Positions 22,820 through 32,600 of a stretch of 55,252 nt of DNA are shown piece after piece (position 1 is the first letter of the stretch; every line of letters starts with the position of its first letter). The DNA comes from Defluviitaleaceae bacterium (GTDB lineage Bacteria > Bacillota > Clostridia > Lachnospirales > WQUN01). The position numbers were made by a program, and so were the translations under genes. The notes under the pieces were generated by a model. The model searched no databases, was not told the DNA's origin, and saw only the letters and a list, made by a program, of their open reading frames with translations. Location: contig WQSG01000013.1 of NCBI GenBank assembly GCA_009788055.1, positions 1 to 55,252 of the forward strand, written 5' to 3'.

Positions 22820-24967
22820 CTAACGTAAAAATTTTTCGGCAACTTTCTTAATACGCGCCGCGATAGAAAATTTACCGTTACCGTTTTTGCTTTTGCCGTT
22901 CCGTGCTTCTATTGCGGTTGTGCGGGCTTCTTCTGTAAAAGTTTTTTGCGAATTTATTGCGGCTTCTGCGTCGGGCGGTTGCCGCAGTACATATCTGTTT
23001 TCGGAAAACAATTCCCATGCTTGCGTGTTGTCTTTAAGCATAGTGTCCAGCATTTTGCGTACGCGCTTTTTTAATTCCGGACACAAAATAGGACAGGCGA
23101 CTTCTACGCGCCTTTCTGTGTTGCGCGTCATAAAATCTGCCGACGAAATATATATTTTAGATGTCGCGCCCGAACCGAAACAAAATATGCGCGAATGCTC
23201 TAAAAACTTGCCCACAATGCTTATTACGCGGATGTTTTCCGTATCTGCCAAACGCGGCATAATACAGCATATTCCGCGCACAATCATGAATATTTTAACC
23301 CCGCCGCGTGAAGCTTGCGCCAACGCTTCTATTATATCCGTGTCGGTGAGGGAATTGCATTTGATGATAACTCTGCCCTGCCCGCCGTTTAACGATTTTT
23401 GCCGCTCGGCTTCAATGCATTCCAGCACATTACTTTTGAAGTTGCTTGGCGCAACCCACAAATGCTGATACGAGCCATGCAAATTTGCGGTAAGCAAGTT
23501 GCCGAAAAAGTCCGAAGCGTCGCAACCTATTTCGTGGTTTGCGGTAATAAGCAACAGGTCTGTGTACAACTTGGCTGTTTTTTCGTTAAAGTTGCCCGTG
23601 CCAATCATGGTGATGAATTTTATTTTGCCAAATTCTTTTCGCGTTACAATACATACTTTGGAGTGAACTTTGTAATTTTCCGGCCCGTAAATAACGCGAC
23701 ACCCCGCTTCTTCAAAGCGTTGCGCCCATTCGATATTGTTTTGCTCGTCGAAACGGGCGCGAAGTTCCATGACAACGGTAACTTCCTTTCCGTTTTCTGC
23801 CGCGGATATCAGCGATTCTGCCAGTGTGGAGTGCGCGTCTATGCGATACAGCGTGATTTTTATGGACACAACCGCAGAATCCTCCGCAGATTGGCGTATG
23901 ATGTACAAAAACGGAGACATACTGTCGAAGGGATACGAAAACAGCAAGTCGTTTCCGGCAGAAAGAGTCTTTACAATATTCACTTTTTGCGCGGAAGGCA
24001 GAACCTCGGCGGGAACGTGTGACGGCCATGAAAGTTTGCGCGCCGTTGCCCTTTCCATATATCCCGCAAGCGAAAAACAAAACGACATATTAAGCGGCGC
24101 GTCCGAGTAAAATATTTGCGGCACGCTTAAAGAAAGCTTTTTGCAAAAAAATTCCTGCATTTCGTCGCCTGCCTCATGCGCCATTTCCAAGCGCACGGGG
24201 GAAAGACGGCGGCGTTTTTTAAGCACATTTTCCATGTGAATGCGATAATCGATGTCTTCGTCAAGGAACTCTTCGGTGTCTATATCCGCGTTGCGCGTAA
24301 CCACGACTATGTTTTTTTCCGAAACCTTGTATGTGCTGAAAACAAGTTCCGCAAAATGCCAAACGATATCCTCTGCCAAAACAAACCGCCCCGCGCTGAT
24401 GTCCAGCGGGATAACTCTTTCCACCTCCGACGGCATTGCAATTAATCCAAACTGAAACTTCTTTTTTGATTCCAGCGTTACCGCAATATGCAACTGCGTG
24501 TTGGAAAGGTGGGGGAAAGGATGCCGCGAATTTATAACCTGCGGCGACAACAGCGGCAATATATTGTAGGTGAAATGTTTTTTCATCTTTTTCAACTCTT
24601 CGGCAGAAAGCTCGTGCATTTTAACAAGCTGAACACCATGCAAAGAAAGCTCTTCCATTATAGATGAAAAAGTCTCGTTCCGAAGTACATACAACTGCGC
24701 GGTAGCACGATAAATTTCATCCAACTGTTCCCGCGCTGTTTTGCCCGTTTTGCTGTCCCGATAATCCTCGTCAAAATGGGCGTAATTGATAAGTGCGCCA
24801 ACCCGCACCCTAAAAAATTCGTCAAGATTGCTTGTGAAAATGGCAACAAATTTAAGCCGCTCCAGCAATGGCGTTTCTTGCCTGTTTGCCTCGTGAAGCA
24901 CCCTCTCGTTAAATTTTAGCCAAGATAACTCACGGTTTTGCATATATGCCGCCGAAGTAGCTTTCAT
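22820..24967 (-). CDS. ppk1: Polyphosphate kinase 1
   Basis: Reversibly polymerises the gamma phosphate of ATP into polyphosphate. The 715-aa product has all four regions: N-domain NRELSWLKFNERVL, the head domain (HPFPHLSNTQLHIAV), and two PLD-like catalytic domains with the phospho-accepting histidine in NYKVHSKVC and YISSADFMTRNTERRVEV. Start 24967 (MKATSAAY) follows AGAGGTGAAGCG; the longer frame to 25024 lacks a binding site. It is downstream of the pap gene, same strand, giving a polyphosphate operon. Confidence 0.95.
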   Translation of the reverse strand: MKATSAAYMQNRELSWLKFNERVLHEANRQETPLLERLKFVAIFTSNLDEFFRVRVGALINYAHFDEDYRDSKTGKTAREQLDEIYRATAQLYVLRNETFSSIMEELSLHGVQLVKMHELSAEELKKMKKHFTYNILPLLSPQVINSRHPFPHLSNTQLHIAVTLESKKKFQFGLIAMPSEVERVIPLDISAGRFVLAEDIVWHFAELVFSTYKVSEKNIVVVTRNADIDTEEFLDEDIDYRIHMENVLKKRRRLSPVRLEMAHEAGDEMQEFFCKKLSLSVPQIFYSDAPLNMSFCFSLAGYMERATARKLSWPSHVPAEVLPSAQKVNIVKTLSAGNDLLFSYPFDSMSPFLYIIRQSAEDSAVVSIKITLYRIDAHSTLAESLISAAENGKEVTVVMELRARFDEQNNIEWAQRFEEAGCRVIYGPENYKVHSKVCIVTRKEFGKIKFITMIGTGNFNEKTAKLYTDLLLITANHEIGCDASDFFGNLLTANLHGSYQHLWVAPSNFKSNVLECIEAERQKSLNGGQGRVIIKCNSLTDTDIIEALAQASRGGVKIFMIVRGICCIMPRLADTENIRVISIVGKFLEHSRIFCFGSGATSKIYISSADFMTRNTERRVEVACPILCPELKKRVRKMLDTMLKDNTQAWELFSENRYVLRQPPDAEAAINSQKTFTEEARTTAIEARNGKSKNGNGKFSIAARIKKVAEKFLR

Positions 24968-25045
24968 ACGCTTCACCTCTTCGTGTATCAATTTAACAAA
25001 TGTGTTGTAAAATTTTAAAGACATATTGCGTAAAACCGTTGTAAA

Positions 25046-26515
25046 TTATAATTCCAACTCCAAGGTTTTTGCAATTGTTTCAAGCACTTTTATTCTTGCG
25101 TATTTTTTCTTGTTAGACTCCACAACAGTCCATGGCGCGTACGGCGTATTTGTTTTTGCAAGCATTTCGTCTATCGCGTCTTCGTAGCAATCCCATTTTT
25201 CGCGGTTGCGCCAGTCTTCTTCGGTTATTTTGTAATGCTTAAACGGGTCTGTTTGCCGCGATTTAAAACGGCGCAGTTGTTCGTCACGGTCTATGTCCAG
25301 CCAAAACTTGAAGATGATTACGCCGTGTGCCGACAAATGCGCTTCCATTTCGTTAATTTCTTGATACGCCCGTTTCCAAACGGGTACGGGGGTTAGGTTT
25401 TCTACCCGTTCCACCAGTACGCGCCCGTACCAAGACCTGTCGAATATGGAAAACTGTCCGTCTTTCGGCATCATACCGAAAAACCGCCACAGGTAATGGT
25501 GCGAAAGTTCCTTCGCACTTGGCGCGCCCACGGGGATTACAACATAGTTGCGCGGGTCCATCTCTTTGGTAAGCCGCTTGATGTTGCCACCCTTGCCCGA
25601 TGCATCCCAGCCCTCGTAAACAACCGCAACAGAGCGGTGCGAAACTTGCAGTTTATGCCCCAAAATGTGAATGCGCTGTTGGTAATCTTCAAGCATTTCT
25701 TTGTATGCGGTATCGGTTAGCGTAACGGTTTTGTTTACATCGCGGATAAATTTTGGGATGGGCGTTTTTTCCGTTGGTGCGGTGTCTTTTTTCGCGTCTT
25801 GGTTTTCAATTGCTATTTCAATTTCGTCCACAAGGGTGCGTAAAATTTTTACTTCCGCGTAGTCGGAATTATCGGATTCCACAATTGTCCAAGGGGTTTC
25901 GTTGGTTTGCTCCAGCATATTCTCAAACATTTCAAGAAAAATATTGTACCGCGCATTTTGCATCCAGTTTTTATCGCTTACGCGCCATGCGGTAGCCGCA
26001 TTGCTTTCCAGTTTTTCAAAGCGGCGGCACTGCTCGTCTTTACTTATATGCAAAAAAAACTTAACTATTACCGCGCCGTCTTCTGAAAGCTGGCGTTCAA
26101 ACGCGTTTACATCGGCATAAAATGTTTCCCGCGATTTTTCGGAAAGCTTCCATTTGTCTGTGTCGATTTGCAAAATAACGCGGTGCCAGCTTTTTGAAAA
26201 AATTGAAATGCGCCCCTTCTCGGGTGTGCGCTCCCAAAACGGGCAAAGATACGGCCTGAGCGACAGATTTTCGTCTGTGCCGCGTATCGTGTTTACGTTG
26301 AAAAATCTCGGGTCCAGCGGATTTACCAGCCGCGAAATGTGCGTGCCTTTTCCCGACGCGCCCCACCCTTCAAATACAACCACCACGGGAACTTTTTTTT
26401 CTTTAACAACCAACTGAAGTGCGGCCAATTTTGTACTTAGTGTTTCTACTTCATCCTTGTAATTTTTTTTGTCCAAGGATTTTGTAAAGCCAATATTTTT
26501 TAGCAAAGCCATCAA
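25046..26515 (-). CDS. pap: Polyphosphate:AMP phosphotransferase, two-domain PPK2 class II
   Basis: Transfers phosphate from polyphosphate to AMP giving ADP. At 489 aa it has two PPK2 P-loop domains: GWGASGKGT (about 51-59) and GWDASGKGG (about 303-311). The C-terminal domain keeps FDRSWYGRVLVERV with the catalytic Asp and Arg. In the N-terminal domain this reads FSKSWHRVIL, so it is probably inactive, as known for this class. The start may be either of two adjacent ATGs (26515 or 26512). With ppk1 directly downstream the pair links ATP, ADP, AMP and polyphosphate. Confidence 0.92.
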   Translation of the reverse strand: MMALLKNIGFTKSLDKKNYKDEVETLSTKLAALQLVVKEKKVPVVVVFEGWGASGKGTHISRLVNPLDPRFFNVNTIRGTDENLSLRPYLCPFWERTPEKGRISIFSKSWHRVILQIDTDKWKLSEKSRETFYADVNAFERQLSEDGAVIVKFFLHISKDEQCRRFEKLESNAATAWRVSDKNWMQNARYNIFLEMFENMLEQTNETPWTIVESDNSDYAEVKILRTLVDEIEIAIENQDAKKDTAPTEKTPIPKFIRDVNKTVTLTDTAYKEMLEDYQQRIHILGHKLQVSHRSVAVVYEGWDASGKGGNIKRLTKEMDPRNYVVIPVGAPSAKELSHHYLWRFFGMMPKDGQFSIFDRSWYGRVLVERVENLTPVPVWKRAYQEINEMEAHLSAHGVIIFKFWLDIDRDEQLRRFKSRQTDPFKHYKITEEDWRNREKWDCYEDAIDEMLAKTNTPYAPWTVVESNKKKYARIKVLETIAKTLELEL

Positions 26516-26577
26516 CCCTTTTCTTTTCTCGCTTTTTGTGCGATTATAACATGAATAAAACCTTGGGAGGAAACAAA

Positions 26578-27363
26578 ATGGACGAATTTAAAACACCGCA
26601 ACAAGAGCAAACAGAAGAACTCACCCGCATGGTAGAACCCGAAACAGTTAAAATGGGCATAGGGCAACGCTTTATCGCGTTGATAACCGCGCCCTCGGAA
26701 CTTGTAAAAAATGTGAAAGCGCACCCGGTTATTTTCGCGCCGTTTTTGTTGGCGTTGGTGATTGGGCTAATCGCCGTGTATCCGGGAGTGCAGGCGACTC
26801 ATATAATTTTGCAAGAGCAAGCGCACGTTTTTGCCGAAAGAAACCCCGGCGAACCAAACCCCTTCGACTTGGCGGCACTTGCCAACGAATACGGCGAGCC
26901 GCTTTTTGAACAGGGCGCACTCACCGTTATGCTGGCGTTGCCGCTTGCTACCGCCGCTGTTATTATGCCTTTTTTCCTAAGCATTATTGCAACCCTTGGG
27001 GTTTTTGTTCTTGTAAAAATTATGCGCGGCGAAGCAACGTTTGCGCAAACGTTTTCCATGTATATGCACTTTTACGTGATAATTGCGTTGGGTTCGCTTG
27101 TAGGCTATGTGCTTATGGTGGTTACGGGAAGCGTTGTTGATATGACTACCTTGGCGGCGTTGGTTACGCCAAACGCCCGCATAGATGAACCCGCATATGC
27201 GTTTTTCTCCACCTTCGGCGTGTTCCCAATCTGGTTTTGCGTTTTAACATTCTTTGGCGTGAAAGTTTTAAACAATTTTTCAAATACTAAGGCGGGCATT
27301 ATCGCAGGGATTGTGTTTGCGACAATGCTGGCAACAAATGTTGTTAGCCTTTCTTTGCTGTAA
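26578..27363 (+). CDS. Yip1-domain membrane protein
   Basis: The 261-aa protein has five or so hydrophobic segments after a ~40-residue acidic cytoplasmic start. ALITAPSELVKNVKAHPVIFAPFLLALVIG is a typical Yip1 opening, and the C-terminal part has IWFCVLTFFGVKVLNN. Start 26578 follows GGGAGG. It is 12 bp upstream of the exporter adaptor gene and is likely the first gene of that operon; its precise role is unknown. Confidence 0.75.
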   Translation: MDEFKTPQQEQTEELTRMVEPETVKMGIGQRFIALITAPSELVKNVKAHPVIFAPFLLALVIGLIAVYPGVQATHIILQEQAHVFAERNPGEPNPFDLAALANEYGEPLFEQGALTVMLALPLATAAVIMPFFLSIIATLGVFVLVKIMRGEATFAQTFSMYMHFYVIIALGSLVGYVLMVVTGSVVDMTTLAALVTPNARIDEPAYAFFSTFGVFPIWFCVLTFFGVKVLNNFSNTKAGIIAGIVFATMLATNVVSLSLL

Positions 27364-27375
27364 GGAGATAAATTG

Positions 27376-28812
27376 ATGACGAAGAAAAAAATTATAGTGG
27401 CGGTAGTTCTTGTCGCCATTGTTGGTTTTATTGGCTTTAACGTGGCGAACGCAAACCGCACACCCGACGACGGCATCCCGCGTGGTGCATTGCCCGTTCA
27501 CTGGGCGCACCCGATGGAAGAAACGATTGTAAGCCGTGTAACCGCCCGCGGCAATGTGGAACTGCGAGACAGAACAATCCTGTTCCCCACAACGCAAGCG
27601 CGTATTCTTGAAGTCCACGTAAATGTTGGCGACGAGGTTTCCGCAGGGGATTTGCTAATCACCTACGACGATGAAATTCTGGAAACAAAACAAGACCAAC
27701 TGGCGCAAGCGCGCCTTGCTTTACGTTCGGCGGAACTTGGTCTTGCCGCAACCCGCCTTGGCGCAACAGACACAGAAATCTTGGCGGCAGAAAACCAAAT
27801 AGAGCAATCCCGCGCAGGCATAACAAACATAAACGCACAGCTTGACCAAATGGATTTACAACTGGCGCAAGCAAGCGACAACATAACCACGGCGCGTAAC
27901 ACACTTTCCAACACGTTATTTCTCTACGAAAACGGTGCAGTTCCGCGAATAGAGCTGGACAACGCAACCGAAGCAGTGCGCCGCTTAGAAGACCAGATTG
28001 CAATAATCCAATCCCAGCGAGACGCGGCGGCTCTTGGCCTGCCCACGGCACAGGAAGCCGAACGGCTTGCAATCGCCCAGCGCGACGCCTTGTTAAACCG
28101 CAATAATCAGCCCGCCGCAGTAAATCAGGCACAGCTTCAGCAAATAGCAATCGAACAAGCCCAATTAAACATCGCCCAAATCGAAAGAACCATTGCAGAT
28201 TTCCAACACGAAGAACGCGCAACCGTTTCGGGCACAGTTCTCAACACCTTTGTGGAAGCGGGAGAGGTTAGCATTTCCGGCCGCCCGCTTATGGAAATCG
28301 CAGACGTTTCAAACGAAAACCTGCTAATCGTAGTACACGTTCCCGAGAACGACAGCGGCGGCTTGGCAGAGGGGCTGGAGGTAGAAATCTCCGGCGCGGC
28401 AATAGGCACCCACCGCTACGAGGGATATATCGCCCTCATTCACCCCCTTGCCGCACCGCGCCAAATGGGCAACACCATGGAAACCGTTGTTACCGTAGAA
28501 ATTTCCATTGCGGAAGAAACACGCCTTCGCGCAGGCAACACCGTTGACGCCGACATTATCACAAACATCAGCGAAGATACCCTTGTTGTACCCCTAATGT
28601 CCACCGTAAGCGCAGGCGGCGGCGAAACTTTCGTGTACATCGTAACCAACGACTCCACCCTGCAACGCCTTGACGTTACCCTTGGCGAATTTTCCGCAAT
28701 GCACATCGAGGCAATCGGCGTTGAAAAAACCCACCGCGTTGTAAACAACCCCACAGGGGCTATGTACTGCGGCATGGTTGTAAGACCTGTTCAACCGCTG
28801 GTGACACAATGA
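27376..28812 (+). CDS. Membrane-fusion adaptor of a MacAB-type ABC exporter
   Basis: The 478-aa protein has an N-terminal membrane anchor (IIVAVVLVAIVGFIGFNVANA), a biotinyl-lipoyl half (TARGNVELRDR, VHVNVGDEVSAGDLLITYDD), a long helical hairpin with Gln-rich coiled coil (about 95-270), the second lipoyl half (ATVSGTVLNTFVEAGE) and beta-barrel domains. Such adaptors link ABC permeases with outer parts of export pumps; in Gram-positives they act at the outer face of the membrane. Start 27376 follows AAGGAGA. It overlaps the ATPase gene by 4 bp. Confidence 0.88.
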   Translation: MTKKKIIVAVVLVAIVGFIGFNVANANRTPDDGIPRGALPVHWAHPMEETIVSRVTARGNVELRDRTILFPTTQARILEVHVNVGDEVSAGDLLITYDDEILETKQDQLAQARLALRSAELGLAATRLGATDTEILAAENQIEQSRAGITNINAQLDQMDLQLAQASDNITTARNTLSNTLFLYENGAVPRIELDNATEAVRRLEDQIAIIQSQRDAAALGLPTAQEAERLAIAQRDALLNRNNQPAAVNQAQLQQIAIEQAQLNIAQIERTIADFQHEERATVSGTVLNTFVEAGEVSISGRPLMEIADVSNENLLIVVHVPENDSGGLAEGLEVEISGAAIGTHRYEGYIALIHPLAAPRQMGNTMETVVTVEISIAEETRLRAGNTVDADIITNISEDTLVVPLMSTVSAGGGETFVYIVTNDSTLQRLDVTLGEFSAMHIEAIGVEKTHRVVNNPTGAMYCGMVVRPVQPLVTQ

Positions 28813-29504
28813 TAATTCAAATAGAAAACCTATTTAAGGTGTACCGTAACGGCTCTATAGAGGTTACGGCTCTTCGTGATGTCTCGTTTTCCGTGGGGGA
28901 GGGCGAATTTGTTTCCATCATGGGGCAGTCGGGGTCGGGGAAGTCTACGCTTATGAATATCCTTGGCTGTTTGGACACCCTTTCCGCAGGAAAATACTTC
29001 TTGGACGGCGAAGACGTTTCGTTAATCAAGGGCAAAAAACTTGCGCAAATACGCAACCGCAAAATCGGTTTCGTTTTCCAATCTTACAACTTGTTGCCGC
29101 GCCTTAACGCATTGCAAAACGTAGAACTGCCCATGATTTACGCGGGAACAAGCGGCAAAAAACGCCGCACCGCCGCGCTGGAAGCCCTTGACCGCGTTGG
29201 CCTAACCGAGCGAATCCACCACAAGCCCGCCGAACTTTCCGGCGGACAAAAACAGCGCGTTGCAATCGCCCGCGCCCTCGTAAACACGCCCTCCATTCTC
29301 CTCGCAGACGAACCAACAGGCAACCTTGACAGCCGCAGCGGCGAAGAAATCATGTCCATCTTCCAACGCCTAAACCGTGAGGGCGTAACAATCGTAATGG
29401 TCACGCACGAACCCGACATTGCCAACCACACCAACCGCATAGCCGCATTCAAAGACGGCAAAATCATTTCAGACGAGATAGTCGAAAATCCGATTCAGGT
29501 GTAA
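28809..29504 (+). CDS. ABC transporter ATP-binding protein, MacB/LolD type
   Basis: The 231-aa ATPase has Walker A GQSGSGKST (38-46), Q-loop FVFQSYNLLPRL, signature LSGGQKQRVAIARAL and Walker B ILLADEPTGNLD, followed by the H-loop VTHEPD. It should pair with the permease at 29721, in line with the LolD/MacB family, which uses separate ATPase and permease chains in Firmicutes. A palindromic repeat of about 194 bp separates the two genes. Confidence 0.93.
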   Translation: MIIQIENLFKVYRNGSIEVTALRDVSFSVGEGEFVSIMGQSGSGKSTLMNILGCLDTLSAGKYFLDGEDVSLIKGKKLAQIRNRKIGFVFQSYNLLPRLNALQNVELPMIYAGTSGKKRRTAALEALDRVGLTERIHHKPAELSGGQKQRVAIARALVNTPSILLADEPTGNLDSRSGEEIMSIFQRLNREGVTIVMVTHEPDIANHTNRIAAFKDGKIISDEIVENPIQV

Positions 29505-29506
29505 TA

Positions 29507-29700
29507 AAAAAGTTCTCGGGGCTCTGCCCCGAACCCCGCAAACTTTTTGAAAAAAGTTTGAACAAAAACTTTAAATTTTGACTAGCGATAAGCTATACAA
29601 CGCAATTCAAAAATCGCGCGAATGCGCGATTTTAGGATAGGGTCAAGGGATGAAATCCCTTGCAGGGGTGTGGGGACGGAGTCCCCACGACCTTTCTTTA
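29507..29700 (+). repeat. Palindromic repeat element, copy B
   Basis: Starts AAAGTTCTCGGGGCTCTGCC and contains the conserved GACTAGCGATAA tag (29580-29591), central hairpin AAAATCGCGC/GCGCGATTTT, and ends GACCTTTCTTT. It lies between the ATPase and permease genes of one operon and carries several strong hairpins that should weaken read-through. Confidence 0.85.
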
Positions 29701-29720
29701 CAAATAGGAGTTGTTAAATC

Positions 29721-30929
29721 GTGAATATATTTGAAAGTATAACCTCTGCGGCGCATTCGGTTTTTGCGAACAGAATGCGGTCGGTGTTGACAATGCTGGG
29801 GATTATTATTGGTATATCGGCGGTTATTATGATAACGTCGATTGGGCAGGGCGTCCAGAATAGTATGAACGAGATGTTTGCGGAATTCGGCGCGGGTACG
29901 CTGATGGTAAATGTGCGGCAGAATGCGGCGAACCCCGCAACGCGGCGGGATATGCTTACGCTGGAAAGCGCGGCGTTTTTGGCGGAACACCCTGATGTTT
30001 CGGTTGTGTCTGTGGCGAGCGGGTCTAGTGCGAGGGTGCAGTTGCGGAATCCGTCGGAAACGTCGCACGTGCAGATTATCGGCGCGGACGAAAATTTGCG
30101 GCAAGCACAAAATGTAGATGTAAGATTCGGGCGGTTTTTGGCAAGCGTTGACGTTGACAGAGCCGCGCCAGTTGTCGTAATTGAGTCTACGCTGGCGCGG
30201 GAGATTTTCGGGCGCACAGACGTTGTTGGCGAAACTATCCGCGCTACGTTTTGGATGGGAACGGTGGATTTAACCGTAGTCGGCGTTTCGAGAAACAACG
30301 ACCCAATGGCGGGAATGTTCGGAATGCCCACCACTGCGTATATTCCCATAACGTATTTTCAGCGGATACTAAATCGCGACGACGTTGTAGACCAGCTTCT
30401 GGTAATCGCGGAAGACCTCGACCGCTTGGACGAAACCGCAACAGAAGTTACGCGCCTGTTATCCGTTTTCCACGGCAACGAGGACAGATATCAGGTGACA
30501 ACAATCATGAGCCAGATTGATATGTTAAGCGGGATTCTTTCCACCATAACGGGTTTTGTCGCGCTGGTTGCGTTTATCTCGCTGGCGGTGGGCGGTATCG
30601 GCGTTATGAACATCATGCTTGTTACCGTAACGGAACGCACGCGGGAAATCGGCATAAGAAAATCCCTTGGCGCGACCGAGGGAAATATCCGTTTTCAGTT
30701 TCTTGTTGAAGCAATGATTCTAACCGCATCGGGCGGAATTATCGGCATTTTCTTGGGCTATTACGGCGGCTTTGCCTTGGGCAGTTTGATGGGTCTTTCT
30801 CCCGCCGTAAGTATTCCGACCGTGGTTGGCACGGTGCTTGCGTCCAGCTTAATTGGCATTGCCTTCGGCGTTTATCCCGCGCACAAGGCGGCAAAACTTG
30901 ACCCCATTGTGGCGTTGAGGTACGAGTAA
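29721..30929 (+). CDS. MacB-type ABC transporter permease
   Basis: The 402-aa protein has the FtsX/MacB layout: first membrane helix (SVLTMLGIIIGISAVIMITSI), a ~230-residue extracellular MacB core domain, and three C-terminal helices (GFVALVAFISLAVGGIGVMNIMLV, FLVEAMILTASGGIIGIFLGYY, VVGTVLASSLIGIAFGVYPAHKAAKLDPI). The motif TERTREIGIRKSLGA is the ATPase-coupling segment. The gene starts at GTG 29721 after AGGAG. Together with the two upstream genes it forms a full exporter, probably of peptide or drug-like substrates. Confidence 0.92.
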   Translation: MNIFESITSAAHSVFANRMRSVLTMLGIIIGISAVIMITSIGQGVQNSMNEMFAEFGAGTLMVNVRQNAANPATRRDMLTLESAAFLAEHPDVSVVSVASGSSARVQLRNPSETSHVQIIGADENLRQAQNVDVRFGRFLASVDVDRAAPVVVIESTLAREIFGRTDVVGETIRATFWMGTVDLTVVGVSRNNDPMAGMFGMPTTAYIPITYFQRILNRDDVVDQLLVIAEDLDRLDETATEVTRLLSVFHGNEDRYQVTTIMSQIDMLSGILSTITGFVALVAFISLAVGGIGVMNIMLVTVTERTREIGIRKSLGATEGNIRFQFLVEAMILTASGGIIGIFLGYYGGFALGSLMGLSPAVSIPTVVGTVLASSLIGIAFGVYPAHKAAKLDPIVALRYE

Positions 30930-30947
30930 CCGAGAGGGGAATTTTCT

Positions 30948-32405
30948 TTGAGAAATCTAACGCTTCTTACAGATTTTTACGAACTTACAATGATGCAAGC
31001 GTACCACCATTCCGAGATAACAACGGGGCAAAAACGCACGGCTGTATTTGATATGTTTTACCGCGAAAACCCATGCGGCAACGGATACGCCGTTGTTGCT
31101 GGGCTTGCGCAAGTGGTTGACTATATTCGGGAGCTTGCGTTTCACGATGACGATATCGCCTATTTGCGCTCCACGGGCGTTTTTGGCGAGGAGTTTCTGG
31201 AATATCTGAAGGCGTTTAAATTTTCGGGAAGCATCAACGCCGTGCCTGAAGGGACGGTTGTTTTCCCCGGAGAACCGCTGGTTCAGGTTATCGCGCCTTT
31301 GCCGCAAGCGCAGTTGATTGAGTCTGCTGTTTTAAATATCATAAACCATCAAAGTTTGATTGCGACAAAAGCGGCGCGTGTTTGCGAAGCGGCTCGCGGC
31401 GACCGTGTTTTGGAATTCGGATTGCGCCGCGCACAGGGCCCTGACGCGGGATTATACGGCGCACGCGCGGCGATGATTGGCGGTTGTTACGGCACAAGCA
31501 ATGTGCTTGCGGGGCAACTCTTTGATATCCCAGTGCAAGGCACACACGCCCATAGCTGGATAATGAGTTTTGAATCGGAAATTGAGGCGTTTCGCAATTA
31601 CGCAAACCTCTACCCCAAGCCGTGTTTTCTTCTGGTGGACACCTACGACACGCTAAAATCGGGCATTCCCAACGCCATAAAAGTCTTTCGCGAAATGCAG
31701 GAAAAGGGCATAGCCCTTGAAAATTTCGGAATACGTTTGGACAGCGGCGACCTTGCTTATCTTTCCAAACGCGCACGAAAAATGCTGGACGAAGCAGGTT
31801 TCCCAACTGCCGTAATAAGCGCGTCCAACGACCTTGACGAACACATTATTGCAGAGCTTAAAGCCCAAGGCGCACAGATTTCGCTGTGGGGCGTAGGGAC
31901 GCGCCTGATTACATCAAAAGAATACCCCGCTTTCGGCGGCGTATACAAACTCGCTTCGCTTTCCACAAGCGGCGGCGAATGGAAAAGCAAAATCAAACTT
32001 TCCGAAGACCCCCTAAAAGTAACCAACCCCGGTATAAAAAAAGTCTTTCGCCTATATGATGCCGCCTCGGGCAAAATGAAAGCCGACCTAATCGCCCTCG
32101 CCCACGAAGAATTCCACCCCTCCCACGACCTAACCATTTTCGACCCAATCGCCACATGGAAACAAATGCGCCTAAAGGCAAACCAATACACAATCCGCGA
32201 ACTTCTCCAACCCGTTTTCATAGACGGCGAATGCGTACACACCCCCCTAACCGTCCCCGAAATCTGCGCCTACGCCGCCCGCGAACGCGCCACCCTATGG
32301 GACGAACACAAACGCCTAGTCCGCCCCCAGACCATGCCCATAGACCTATCCCAACAACTCTACGACCTAAAAAAACAGATGATTGAACAGTTGAGAGAGG
32401 ACTAG
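30948..32405 (+). CDS. pncB: Nicotinate phosphoribosyltransferase
   Basis: Converts nicotinate and PRPP into nicotinate mononucleotide for NAD salvage. The 485-aa product is the Firmicutes-type form: LLTDFYELTMMQAY at the start, FRENPCG-like YRENPCGNGY, RRAQGPDAGLYGARAA, GTHAHSWIMSF, and the phosphate-site IRLDSGDLAYLSK. It starts at TTG 30948 after GAGAGGGGAA, 18 bp behind the permease gene, so it may share that transcript. Its stop borders repeat copy C. Confidence 0.93.
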   Translation: MRNLTLLTDFYELTMMQAYHHSEITTGQKRTAVFDMFYRENPCGNGYAVVAGLAQVVDYIRELAFHDDDIAYLRSTGVFGEEFLEYLKAFKFSGSINAVPEGTVVFPGEPLVQVIAPLPQAQLIESAVLNIINHQSLIATKAARVCEAARGDRVLEFGLRRAQGPDAGLYGARAAMIGGCYGTSNVLAGQLFDIPVQGTHAHSWIMSFESEIEAFRNYANLYPKPCFLLVDTYDTLKSGIPNAIKVFREMQEKGIALENFGIRLDSGDLAYLSKRARKMLDEAGFPTAVISASNDLDEHIIAELKAQGAQISLWGVGTRLITSKEYPAFGGVYKLASLSTSGGEWKSKIKLSEDPLKVTNPGIKKVFRLYDAASGKMKADLIALAHEEFHPSHDLTIFDPIATWKQMRLKANQYTIRELLQPVFIDGECVHTPLTVPEICAYAARERATLWDEHKRLVRPQTMPIDLSQQLYDLKKQMIEQLRED

Positions 32406-32596
32406 AAAAGTTCTCGGGGCTCCGCCCCGAACCCCGCAAACTTTTTGAAAAAAGTTTGAACAAAAACTTTAAATTTTGACCGGCGATAAACAATGTCGCA
32501 ATCAAAAACCGCGCGAATGCGCGGTTTTTAGTTAAAGTTTGGGTCAAGCCTTTTTAAAGGCTTGCGGGGTTCGGGGCAGAGCCCCGAGAACTTTCT
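32406..32596 (+). repeat. Palindromic repeat element, copy C (near-complete)
   Basis: This copy best shows the structure. The left arm (AAAAGTTCTCGGGGCTCCGC onward) and the right arm ending GGGGCAGAGCCCCGAGAACTTT are inverted copies over ~65 bp. Each arm contains its own smaller hairpins. The centre is CCGCGCGAATGCGCGG. The element fills the whole gap between convergent pncB and ricT stops and probably ends transcription from both. Confidence 0.9.
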
Positions 32597-32600
32597 TTCC

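Noticed and set aside
32218-32547. 109-aa minus-strand frame over pncB and repeat copy C
   Set aside because: It is made of the repeat arm plus antisense pncB and has no binding site.
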